50,291 nt of DNA from Candidatus Aminicenantota bacterium. GTDB taxonomy: Bacteria; Acidobacteriota; Aminicenantia; UBA2199. The position numbers and the translations under genes were made by a program. Positions 25,001-32,441 of this stretch are shown here, one piece after another. The notes beneath the pieces were generated by a model. That model searched no databases. It was not told the origin of the DNA and saw nothing but the letters and a program-made list of their open reading frames with translations. The stretch spans positions 393 through 50,683 of the forward strand of contig WVZO01000590.1 of NCBI GenBank assembly GCA_011772425.1, given 5' to 3'. Numbering within the stretch: position 1 is the first letter of the stretch; each line of letters opens with the position of its first letter.

Positions 25001-27600
25001 CATCGGCGGATAGAGCCGCAAAGTATGCAGGATTCGGATTTGACGCCTCCGCATGGGAAATTTTTCCCTATCTAATTACCGGGGCAAGTTTATACATTAT
25101 AGATGATAAAATAAAATTAGACCTGATCCGGCTGAATGATTATTTTGAAACCAATAAAATAACCATCGCTTTTTTACCCACCCAGATCGCCGAACAATTT
25201 ATGAAACTTGACAATCAGTCATTAAGGGCATTATTAACCGGTGGAGATAAATTAAAGGATTATGTAAAACGGGATTATTGCCTGGTTAATAACTATGGAC
25301 CTACAGAGAATACAGTGGTGACCACCAGTTTCGTGGTTGATGAAAAATACAATAATATCCCCATAGGTAAACCCATATACAATAACCAGGTATATATCCT
25401 GGATAAGCACCTTAAATTGCAGCCCCTGGGAGTTCCGGGGGAATTATGTATCAGCGGTGCCAGTCTTGCCAGGGGTTATTTAAGAAAAGAAACGTTGACA
25501 ATGGAAAAATTTGTGGCCAACCCCTTTATTGAGGGAGGGCGTCTGTATCGAACCGGGGACCTGGCCAGGTGGCTTCATGATGGGAATATAGAATTTTTAG
25601 GAAGAATCGATAGTCAGACAAAAATTAGGGGGTTCAGGATAGAGCTGGGTGAGATAGAAAACCATTTATTGAGCCATGATGAGATAAAGGAGGCTGTTGT
25701 CATCGCCGGCGAAGGGTTTGAAACCGGTGCCAAAGATAGATATCTTTGTGCCTATTTTGTTTCTAATAAGGAACTGACTGGAACCGACTTGAGAGAGTAC
25801 TTATCCCGCCAATTGCCCGGTTATATGATTCCCTCGTATTTTGTATCGTTAGACAGGATACCTGTAACTCCCAATGGAAAGGTGGACAGGAAGGCACTGC
25901 CATTACCTCAATTGGGTGGTGAAGACAGGGTGGTGGTGGTCCCCAGGAATCGTTTAGAGGAAAAATTGCTCGAGATATGGTCCGAAGTACTCGAGGTAGA
26001 AAAAGCCAAAATAGGGATAGACACCAACTTCTTCGCGTTGGGGGGTCATTCGTTAAAGGCAACGATAATGGCCGCTAAAGTACATAAAGAATTTGCCGCA
26101 AAAATTGAATTGGCTGAGATGCTGGAAATACCTACTATAAGGGGACTGGCAGAATATATAAGTAGAAAGGATATGGAAAAATACACACCGCTGGAACCGG
26201 TGGAGAAGAAAGAATATTATTATTTATCCTCTGCACAAGAACGATTATATTTTCTCCAGCAGGTCGATGTAACAAGTACCGCGTATAATATGCCGCAGGT
26301 GGGAATCCTGGAAGGCCAGGTGGATAAGGACAAAATAGAGAAGACATTTGGGAAATTGATACAGAGGCATGAAATGTTGAGAACATCGTTTGAAATAATC
26401 GATGAGATTCCATTCCAGAGAATACACGATGAAGTCGAGTTTTGCCTGGAGTATAAGGACCTGGTAAAGGAGGCCGGGAACCGGGAGCCAACGGTTAGAG
26501 AAGAAAAAATTATAAAAGGATTTATCAAGCCTTTTGATCTGGGTAGAACTCCGCTGCTTCGGGTTGGCTTATTCAAAACCAGGGAAGCCGAATATATACT
26601 AATAATGGACATCCATCATATCATCCTCGACTTTTCTTCTTACAGTATATTGATGGATGATTTTATTGCCCTGTGCGAGGGTAAAGAGTTACCGGGATTA
26701 ACATTACAGTATAAAGATTTCTGCCAGTGGCAAAACTGCCGACTGCAAACAGAAGAAATGAGGCGGCAAGAAGAGTATTGGCTAAACGAGTTTAAAACCG
26801 AGGTTCCCCAATTGAATTTGCCTACAGACTATGAAAGGCCCGAATTAAAAAGCATTGAGGGTAACCATATCCGGTTTGAAATAGGTAAAGAGATAACCCA
26901 ACGATTAAAATCCCTGGCACTGGAAGAGGGGGTAACCTTGTATATGCTGTTGGCTGCCCTATACAACGTACTGCTCTGGAAATTAAGTGGAAGCGGGGAT
27001 ATCCTGGTGGGAGTTGTGATTGCAGGTCGCCGCCCCCCGGGCCTCCAGCAGGTAATTGGTCTATTTTTAAATACTCTTGCCCACAGGAGCCATCCTTCCG
27101 GCGAGAAAAAATTTAATGATTTTTTAAGGGAAGTAAAAGAAAAAATGCTGGAGGCTTTTGAAAACCAGGATTATCCATTTTGTGAACTGGTGAAAAAAGT
27201 CGTGTCAAAACGGGACCCCAGCCGAAACACATTGCTGGATATAGGGCTCAGTTTACAAGACAATATCGGAGTGATAGAAAATAGAGCGCTTTCGCAGCAA
27301 ACCGGATTTGTACTGAAACCCTATGATTATGAAAATAAGATTGCCAAAGGCGACATGATATTCAATGGGGTGGATACCGGCGACAATTTACTTATCACGG
27401 TGGAATACTCTACCAAACTCTTTAAGGAAGAAACAATTCATAGCTATATCAAATATTTTAAGGCCATTGCCTTCGCTGTTTTGGAAACTCCTGGCAAAAA
27501 ACTGGAAGAAATAGAAGTCCACTCAAAAGAAGAAACGGAAAAAATTGTTTCGATAATTCGGGAAAAAAGCAAAGAGGTAAACGTTGATTTTGATATTTAG
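22006..27600 (+). CDS. NRPS3: half-C, adenylation domain interrupted by radical SAM + B12 domains, T, C
   Basis: This synthetase of 1864 residues has a half-C (1-250), then an A domain split in two. The first A part (262-380) contains A2 core LKAGGTYLPID (343-353). A radical SAM domain (about 400-640, cluster Cys447-x3-Cys451-x2-Cys454) and its C-terminal extension (to about 740) come next, then a cobalamin-binding-like domain (about 756-915, with PLGLMYLA, IIAGGPYAT and GEGE). The A domain resumes with A3 core VYTSGSTGQSK (966-976) and runs to about 1310. A carrier (Ser1349) and a C domain (1402-1850) follow. The distance from A2 to A3 is about 610 residues instead of about 80. The A code reads DAWFLGNVVK (Leu), and all later A motifs look intact. 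The C domain motif is HHIILDF (1537-1543), with Phe replacing the usual Gly. The tail is VDFDI. SD GGAGT lies at 21996-22000. Methyltransferase-interrupted A domains are known; I know of no characterised radical SAM version. Confidence 0.92.
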   Translation: MRNKTDMEELVIAAHQHIKEKNYWLSKLSGELVKSCFLSDFPKTGKNERRPEVVRFKFSPDICSRLMSLSSGSDHALNIVLMAGLISVLNKYTGSTDIIVGAPIYKQEIAREFVNTVLVLRNQFDENITFKELLLLVKQTVLEAADNYSYPIEILIEELKIPVSENADFPLFDIVVLLENIHDRNYIRHINTNMIFSFLRSDESIEGIVEFNSLLYRKITIEGISEHIKNLFQEVLFNVDMRVSEIDLLSEDEKQKLLYEFNDTKREYPAHKTIHELFAEQVEKTPGKTAVVFEGEELTYRDLNERANKLARILRKKGVKPGHIVPIIVEHSLEMIVGILSILKAGGTYLPIDEENPKNRVVSMLNDCQASILLTKSSILKNHSFTSLQGLQLTGVQPTRTAPRPQILDLDGLPMVDRSMIDFDRYSQYISVAPVKSSISIQGTRGCPYLCAYCHKIWPKRHVFRSAENIFAELEFYYKLGVKRFAMIDDIFNLDIENSSRFFKLIIDNGIEMQLFFPAGLRGDLLSENYIDLMIEAGTRGFPLALETGSPRLQKLIKKNLNLDKLHRNLEYICEKYPNVFLELQTMHGFPTETEEEAMMTLDFIKSLKWLHFPYVHILKIYPNTDMEKLAIENGVSAEAIRQSQELAWHELPETLPFDKSFTLQYQADFFNNYFLAKERLLHVLPYQMKIMTEDEVVQKYNSFLPVDIESFDDLSKFAGISKDELEGQKFLDEKSVTVTDFNRKIKKYYPTKESSADALRILLLDLSQFFSAESHILYDVVEQPLGLMYLATCLNQRFGNKVKIEIAKSRINFDNYEELKKLLEEFKPDIMGIRSLTFYKDFFHKTVEMIRQWTTDIPIIAGGPYATSLYSTVLQDRNIDLVVLGEGEMTTCEIVEKIIENGKRIPGEAVLNEIAGIAFVPNKSDSQEKFSRQIIILDELAEMTALEPGENPGHVNEPRDLAYVVYTSGSTGQSKGVMVEHKSLNNLCHWHNAYYSVTSADRAAKYAGFGFDASAWEIFPYLITGASLYIIDDKIKLDLIRLNDYFETNKITIAFLPTQIAEQFMKLDNQSLRALLTGGDKLKDYVKRDYCLVNNYGPTENTVVTTSFVVDEKYNNIPIGKPIYNNQVYILDKHLKLQPLGVPGELCISGASLARGYLRKETLTMEKFVANPFIEGGRLYRTGDLARWLHDGNIEFLGRIDSQTKIRGFRIELGEIENHLLSHDEIKEAVVIAGEGFETGAKDRYLCAYFVSNKELTGTDLREYLSRQLPGYMIPSYFVSLDRIPVTPNGKVDRKALPLPQLGGEDRVVVVPRNRLEEKLLEIWSEVLEVEKAKIGIDTNFFALGGHSLKATIMAAKVHKEFAAKIELAEMLEIPTIRGLAEYISRKDMEKYTPLEPVEKKEYYYLSSAQERLYFLQQVDVTSTAYNMPQVGILEGQVDKDKIEKTFGKLIQRHEMLRTSFEIIDEIPFQRIHDEVEFCLEYKDLVKEAGNREPTVREEKIIKGFIKPFDLGRTPLLRVGLFKTREAEYILIMDIHHIILDFSSYSILMDDFIALCEGKELPGLTLQYKDFCQWQNCRLQTEEMRRQEEYWLNEFKTEVPQLNLPTDYERPELKSIEGNHIRFEIGKEITQRLKSLALEEGVTLYMLLAALYNVLLWKLSGSGDILVGVVIAGRRPPGLQQVIGLFLNTLAHRSHPSGEKKFNDFLREVKEKMLEAFENQDYPFCELVKKVVSKRDPSRNTLLDIGLSLQDNIGVIENRALSQQTGFVLKPYDYENKIAKGDMIFNGVDTGDNLLITVEYSTKLFKEETIHSYIKYFKAIAFAVLETPGKKLEEIEVHSKEETEKIVSIIREKSKEVNVDFDI
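23150..24800 (+). other. in-frame radical SAM plus cobalamin-binding insert within the NRPS3 adenylation domain
   Basis: This marks the approximate extent of the foreign module (residues about 382-931). Its order is radical SAM first and B12-binding second, the reverse of stand-alone class B enzymes. The radical SAM part opens with ILDLDGLP, the sequence that normally links a B12 domain to its radical SAM domain. The B12 part ends IAGIAFV, where that linker would normally begin. No canonical DxHxxG cobalamin motif is seen, which is common in radical SAM B12 domains. Confidence 0.8.
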
Positions 27601-27666
27601 AACTTAACCAAATGATTGCCCTTAAAATTTTTAAATCCTGGCTAAAAGGAAGAGAAGAATATTAAA

Positions 27667-29367
27667 ATGAAAGAAAATATCGATTGCCTATTTATCGGTT
27701 ACAATGAAATGAGTTTCCCGGAATATGAGAAAGCGATTCGCAGCACCGGAACCAATTCCAGTGCTTACCGCGATTTGAATTTGAGCTTTCTAACTTATAA
27801 CAACCAACCTTTCACGTTTGCGGGAATGTTTAATTTAATCGGCGGCAGTGGTAACGATTCAAAACGTCCCCTTAAAAATCTAAGTATAAGTGAAACTTTT
27901 AGTGCAGCGATTGCCTATCTTGGTACTTATTTAAGCCGAAGGGGGTATACTTTCGAATATGTGAATGCCTTTCAAGATGAGAAAGAAATATTGATAGAAA
28001 TGTTGACAGGAAAAAATATCCTGGCCATTGCAATAACAACCACTTTTTATTTTTCCAGTCTTCCCATTCTTGAAATTATGGATTTTGTCCGAAAGTATAA
28101 TAATGATGCCAAAATCATAATCGGCGGCCCGTTTGTTTCCAACCAGGTACGTACGAAAGAACCCGAAAACCTGATGTATTTGTTTAATTCGCTGGGGGCG
28201 GATTTTTATGTGAATAGTGCCCAAGGTGAAGCCGCACTGGTCAAAATCATCGATTCTCTGAAAAGTCATGTGAATCCAACGGGGATAAACAATATTTATT
28301 ATAAACTCCCCCGGGGATATGCAGCAACCCCGGTTGAGAGAGAAGACAATAAAATATCCCAAAATATGGTAGATTGGAGTCTGTTTGGTCATCGAGTGGG
28401 TGAATATGCACTCCTGCGGACATCAATATCCTGCCCCTTCTCCTGTGCTTTTTGCGCCTATCCGGCTCACGCCGGCAAATATCAGACAGCCGATGTGGAA
28501 GCCGTGGAAAAAGAATTAAATACCCTGGCTAAAATAAAATCGGTAAAGAAAGTGAATTTTATTGATGATACCTTTAACGTTCCGGTGGATAGATTTAAAA
28601 ATACGCTCAGGATGTTTATAAAAAACAAATATAACTTTAATTGGCACTCATTCTTCAGATGCCAATTTGCAGACAGGGAGATGGTTGAATTAATGAAAGA
28701 GAGCGGCTGTGAAGGCGTTTTCCTGGGAATTGAATCGGGAAATGATCAAATTCTTAAAAACATGAACAAAGTTGCCGCCGTTGAAAAATACCTTAAAGGG
28801 ATTGAGTTGCTAAAGGAATATGAAATCATTACGTTCGGTAGTTTTATAATCGGGTTTCCCGGGGAGACTGATGAAACGGTAAAAGATACGATTCAATTGA
28901 TAGAAGAAAGTGGACTTGACTTTTACCGAACGCAGCCCTGGTATTGTGACCCTATTTCGCCAATATATAAGCAAAAAGATAAGTATAAAATTAAAGGGGA
29001 AGGTGTGGTGTGGAGTCATGCCACCATGAATTCCGCAAGAACGTGTGACTTGATAGAAGAATTATTTTTATCGGTTAAAAAATCTGTTTGGCTTCCCTTT
29101 TATGACGGTGATTACGGCAATCTTTTTCACTTATTGGCCAGGGGAATAACGTTGGCGCAAGTTAAAGATCTTTTTAAGAGTTTTAATAATGGTATAAAAG
29201 AAAAATTATTGGCTCCTTCAGCAAAAGAGGTCAGCCCTGACGTTATGATGCAGTTCCACCGGTCTTTAGCTGGTTCCCCCGGTTTTGAATCGGAGGGTGA
29301 AAATGTCATTGGCACCAGTGGCACCCGGGAGCAGGAGAATGATTTAGTCATTGATTTTGACTTGTGA
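27667..29367 (+). CDS. PhpK-like B12-binding radical SAM enzyme (copy 1)
   Basis: This is a 566-residue cobalamin-binding radical SAM protein. The opening DCLFIGYNE, the central B12-fold block (ITTTFYFS...IIGGPFVS, with GAD and QGEA) and the cluster Cys256-x3-Cys260-x2-Cys263 resemble the PhpK family of radical SAM methyltransferases, whose founding member methylates phosphorus in phosphinothricin biosynthesis. Here no phosphonate genes are present, so C-methylation or another alkyl transfer on the peptide is more likely (inference). Later motifs are DDTFNVP, GIESGN and IGFPGETDE. It is strongly similar to the gene at 47239 along its whole length; the three cluster cysteines fall at identical residue numbers. 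The tail is VIDFDL. The gene lies 66 bp after NRPS3 and starts the tailoring cassette 27667-34268. The upstream ribosome site is only moderate (AAGGAAGAG). Confidence 0.85.
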   Translation: MKENIDCLFIGYNEMSFPEYEKAIRSTGTNSSAYRDLNLSFLTYNNQPFTFAGMFNLIGGSGNDSKRPLKNLSISETFSAAIAYLGTYLSRRGYTFEYVNAFQDEKEILIEMLTGKNILAIAITTTFYFSSLPILEIMDFVRKYNNDAKIIIGGPFVSNQVRTKEPENLMYLFNSLGADFYVNSAQGEAALVKIIDSLKSHVNPTGINNIYYKLPRGYAATPVEREDNKISQNMVDWSLFGHRVGEYALLRTSISCPFSCAFCAYPAHAGKYQTADVEAVEKELNTLAKIKSVKKVNFIDDTFNVPVDRFKNTLRMFIKNKYNFNWHSFFRCQFADREMVELMKESGCEGVFLGIESGNDQILKNMNKVAAVEKYLKGIELLKEYEIITFGSFIIGFPGETDETVKDTIQLIEESGLDFYRTQPWYCDPISPIYKQKDKYKIKGEGVVWSHATMNSARTCDLIEELFLSVKKSVWLPFYDGDYGNLFHLLARGITLAQVKDLFKSFNNGIKEKLLAPSAKEVSPDVMMQFHRSLAGSPGFESEGENVIGTSGTREQENDLVIDFDL

Positions 29368-29409
29368 TTGAAAAGCGCTCCGCCTTTACAAATTTAGTGG
29401 AGATGAATC

Positions 29410-31233
29410 GTGAACCCCGATAACAAATTTTATGTAAAGCTGATTCACTGCGGCAATCGAAATATTACCAACGGGCAAAATAAGAACCGGGAAAACCTCT
29501 TTTTTATACCCATGGGACTTTTTCCCCTGGCCAATATGTTAAAGCAGAAGGGATTTGATGTTGAAATTATTCATTTCGATCTTGAACCGGGGACAGGGAT
29601 AGAAGAAATCCTGGACGTTAATACATTGGATGCAGTGGGCTTTGACTGCCATTGGATAGAGCAAAGTCAAGCCGTTTTAGATGCCGGGGCACTGATAAAG
29701 AAGATCAAACCCGGCGTCTTTATTTTCCTGGGGGGCTTCAGTGCCAGTTTTTTTTCCAGGGAAATCTTAGAGAATTATTCTCAAGTTGATGCCGTTATAA
29801 GAGGGGATGGAGAAATTCCCATCGTTGAGCTTTGCCGTATTTTAAATGAAAAAAAGCAGGATCCCATAAACGCCGGGGGCGATCATATTTCGTTGAAACA
29901 TGTGCCCAACCTGGTCTGGAAAGAAGCCCCGGGAACGATTATATTTAATGAATTCTCATATATCGGCACGGAAGCAGAACTATCGCAATTGGATTTTGCC
30001 GACCTCCCGCTGTTAAGAAATTGGGAATATTATAGAGAAATTTGCCGCTATTGGACAAAATTTGAGCCCATTGATTCGTTTCCTCTCTTTTTTTTGGAGA
30101 TTGGCCGCGGATGTAGTTATAATTGTTCCTTTTGCGGTGGGAGTGCCCGGGCGCAAATATGCATTAATAACCGAAAAAATCAGGTGGTACGTTCCGTCGA
30201 TTCGGTAATTTCCACGATAGAAAAAGCTGTCTCTTATGGATATCGATGTTTTTTAACTTCCTTTAATTTTGATGGCAGCGACCAGTGGTACATTAACTTG
30301 TTCAGGACCCTGGAAGAAAGAAAGTTCAAGATTAGTTTTGGTTATGAAAGTTGGGGTCTCCCTTCCCCGTCGTTAATAAATGCCATATCGGCTGGGTGTG
30401 AGCATGCCGTGATTACCATATCGCCAGACAGTGCGGATCTTGATTTGCGAAAGAAAAACAAAGACCCACGGTTGTTTTATACCAATGCCCGGTTGGAGGA
30501 GTGCCTGGATTATATCGCTGCTAAAAATAATTTGAAAGTCCAGCTTTATTTTGTTTATTTCCTGCCCTATGAAACCGAAAAGACGATTTTTGCGACAATG
30601 GATTATATAACAGCGCTTTATCTCAACTATTCACATTTTACAGAAATCATTTACATGCAGCTGTGTACAGACCCCGGGTCTTTGTTATTCTTAAATCCCC
30701 ACAGGTATGACGTTGATATTGCCGTTGGCGATTTTAGTGATTATATCAGCGCATTAAATAAGAATGACGGGCCTGAAACCACAACCACCTCCCTTCCACT
30801 ATTATCGAAACCAATCACCATGACCGATGGAGAAGCAGCCCACCTGGTTTATAAAATAAACGTATTTAAGCGATTGTTCTCGTTTCCGCGTTCCCTGCTG
30901 CGATTGCTGAACGAAACCGGGAAACCAACGATCATATCCGCTTATCTTAAAAGGAATGACTTTTTAATGGTAGGAAAGCGTGAGATTACACCGGAGGTGA
31001 TTAAGACGGTTTTATTCAATATTTGTAATGAAAACCTGGAAGCGGACAGCGACATATTCGACTTGATCGAACGTGAATACCAGGAGACAGGCCATAATCG
31101 CTTGAATTCAATCTCAGCCGGTTCAAAAGGAGCCCGGGAGATAACGATCATTTCCGAAAGCGAAACCAAAGAGATGCTTTCCAGCATTAGAAAAGATGAA
31201 GAAGGTATTTCGATTGAATTTGATATTTACTAG
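29410..31233 (+). CDS. B12-binding radical SAM enzyme, second type (copy 1)
   Basis: This protein has 607 residues. An N-terminal cobalamin-binding-like domain (about 8-150: FIPMGLFPLANMLKQKGFDV, FLGGFSAS, RGDGEIP) is followed by a radical SAM domain with Cys235-x3-Cys239-x2-Cys242 in GRGCSYNCSFCGG. The C-terminal part (about 400-590) is not recognised. The protein is a full-length paralogue of the gene at 32442 and belongs to a different subfamily from the PhpK-like pair. Its function is unknown; tailoring of the NRPS product is inferred from the operon. The start is GTG at 29410 with GGAG at 29399-29402 (7-base spacing). The tail is SIEFDIY, the tag with one extra residue. The next gene follows after 12 bp, and that gene's Shine-Dalgarno overlaps this stop codon. 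Confidence 0.82.
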   Translation: MNPDNKFYVKLIHCGNRNITNGQNKNRENLFFIPMGLFPLANMLKQKGFDVEIIHFDLEPGTGIEEILDVNTLDAVGFDCHWIEQSQAVLDAGALIKKIKPGVFIFLGGFSASFFSREILENYSQVDAVIRGDGEIPIVELCRILNEKKQDPINAGGDHISLKHVPNLVWKEAPGTIIFNEFSYIGTEAELSQLDFADLPLLRNWEYYREICRYWTKFEPIDSFPLFFLEIGRGCSYNCSFCGGSARAQICINNRKNQVVRSVDSVISTIEKAVSYGYRCFLTSFNFDGSDQWYINLFRTLEERKFKISFGYESWGLPSPSLINAISAGCEHAVITISPDSADLDLRKKNKDPRLFYTNARLEECLDYIAAKNNLKVQLYFVYFLPYETEKTIFATMDYITALYLNYSHFTEIIYMQLCTDPGSLLFLNPHRYDVDIAVGDFSDYISALNKNDGPETTTTSLPLLSKPITMTDGEAAHLVYKINVFKRLFSFPRSLLRLLNETGKPTIISAYLKRNDFLMVGKREITPEVIKTVLFNICNENLEADSDIFDLIEREYQETGHNRLNSISAGSKGAREITIISESETKEMLSSIRKDEEGISIEFDIY

Positions 31234-31245
31234 GAGGTACTTGAT

Positions 31246-32406
31246 ATGAAATACTTCAGTGTACCCGCGGATTTTAAGACAGAGACTATCGATCGATATG
31301 AAATACTCAATAATACCTACGACGATTCCAGGGTGATTGAAAGTTATGGGAATATAACCGTAAGAAACGGGTTTGAATCGGGGCGGTCGGTGGAGCAATT
31401 GCCCGAAGTGGATTGGTACGAACTGGAAAATTATATAGCCTACTCAAAGCAGAAGAATATAGATTTTAATTATACTATCAACTCATCCTACATGCAAAAC
31501 AAGGAATTTACTGAGAACGGGATTTTGAAAATCAAAACCTTTTTAAAAAGGCTTTATGAGATAGGCGTAGATTCTCTTACCGTTGCTTTACCCTCCTTAA
31601 TCGAGTTGATTAAATCCACAAACTACAATTTTAAAATTAAAGCCTCTGTAATTTGCCAGATAACAAATGCCAATAAAGCCATGAGCTTCAAGAAAATGGG
31701 CGCAGCGCGAATGGTGGTGGACGAATCTATGAACAGGAACTTTAAAGTCCTGGAAAGAATAAAAAATGTTTTTGGAGATTATGTGGAGATCATTGTAAAC
31801 CCCATATGTTTTAAAGATTGCATATACCGTATGTTCCATTACAACCAGATTTCAGGCGATTCAATCGAGGTTTCAAGTCAGGCCAGCATTGAATATTATC
31901 CGCATCGGTGCGTATTGAAAAGATATGAGAATACCGGTAATTTATTGAAACTCAATTGGGTTAGACCGGAAGATATCAACTATTATAGTAATATTGGCAT
32001 ATGCCATTTTAAATTACAGGGAAGGCATACCGTATTAAAAGGAGACCCGGTTAGAGCCGTTGAATGTTATGCCAAAGAATCTTATGATGGAGACTTAATG
32101 GAGTTGTTGGATCTCTTTGATCCAACCACCAGTTTCAGGGTATCTATTGATAATAAAAAGTTAGATGGATTTATAAAACCGTATTATGAAAACGAAAATT
32201 TTTGTAAAAATGATTGTTCCGGCTGCAATTACTGTGAGAGTTTTGCCCAAAAGTGTATTGATCATGAAAAAGCAAATGAGGTGATCCAATTGGCCGTTCA
32301 ATTTTATAACGATTATGACAGGTTCAAAGAAATGATTGCCGCGATAAATCCTGCAAAAGTTGACAATTTATCTGAAGAGAAAATGGATATTGGATTTGAT
32401 TTATAG
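31246..32406 (+). CDS. U32-family (UbiU/UbiV-like) Fe-S protein, copy 1
   Basis: This 386-residue protein has the U32 core pattern, including WVRPED...YY...GI..FKLQGR (238-260). Cysteines at 137, 188, 192 and 222 are conserved in the second copy and are candidate ligands of the 4Fe-4S cluster known in UbiU/UbiV. A cysteine-rich tail, C320-x3-C324-x2-C327-x2-C330-x6-C337, then CIDHEKA, suggests a further metal or Fe-S site. U32 relatives UbiU/UbiV and RlhA carry out hydroxylations, in UbiU/UbiV without oxygen. That makes an O2-independent hydroxylase acting on an NRPS-bound residue a reasonable hypothesis; a peptidase role is not excluded. The ribosome site AGGAGGT (31232-31238) overlaps the stop codon of the preceding gene. 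The tail is DIGFDL. It is flanked on both sides by the paralogous second-type radical SAM genes. Confidence 0.8.
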   Translation: MKYFSVPADFKTETIDRYEILNNTYDDSRVIESYGNITVRNGFESGRSVEQLPEVDWYELENYIAYSKQKNIDFNYTINSSYMQNKEFTENGILKIKTFLKRLYEIGVDSLTVALPSLIELIKSTNYNFKIKASVICQITNANKAMSFKKMGAARMVVDESMNRNFKVLERIKNVFGDYVEIIVNPICFKDCIYRMFHYNQISGDSIEVSSQASIEYYPHRCVLKRYENTGNLLKLNWVRPEDINYYSNIGICHFKLQGRHTVLKGDPVRAVECYAKESYDGDLMELLDLFDPTTSFRVSIDNKKLDGFIKPYYENENFCKNDCSGCNYCESFAQKCIDHEKANEVIQLAVQFYNDYDRFKEMIAAINPAKVDNLSEEKMDIGFDL

Positions 32407-32441
32407 GATGAAAATAGAACATGAGGAGATTATAAGAACAA

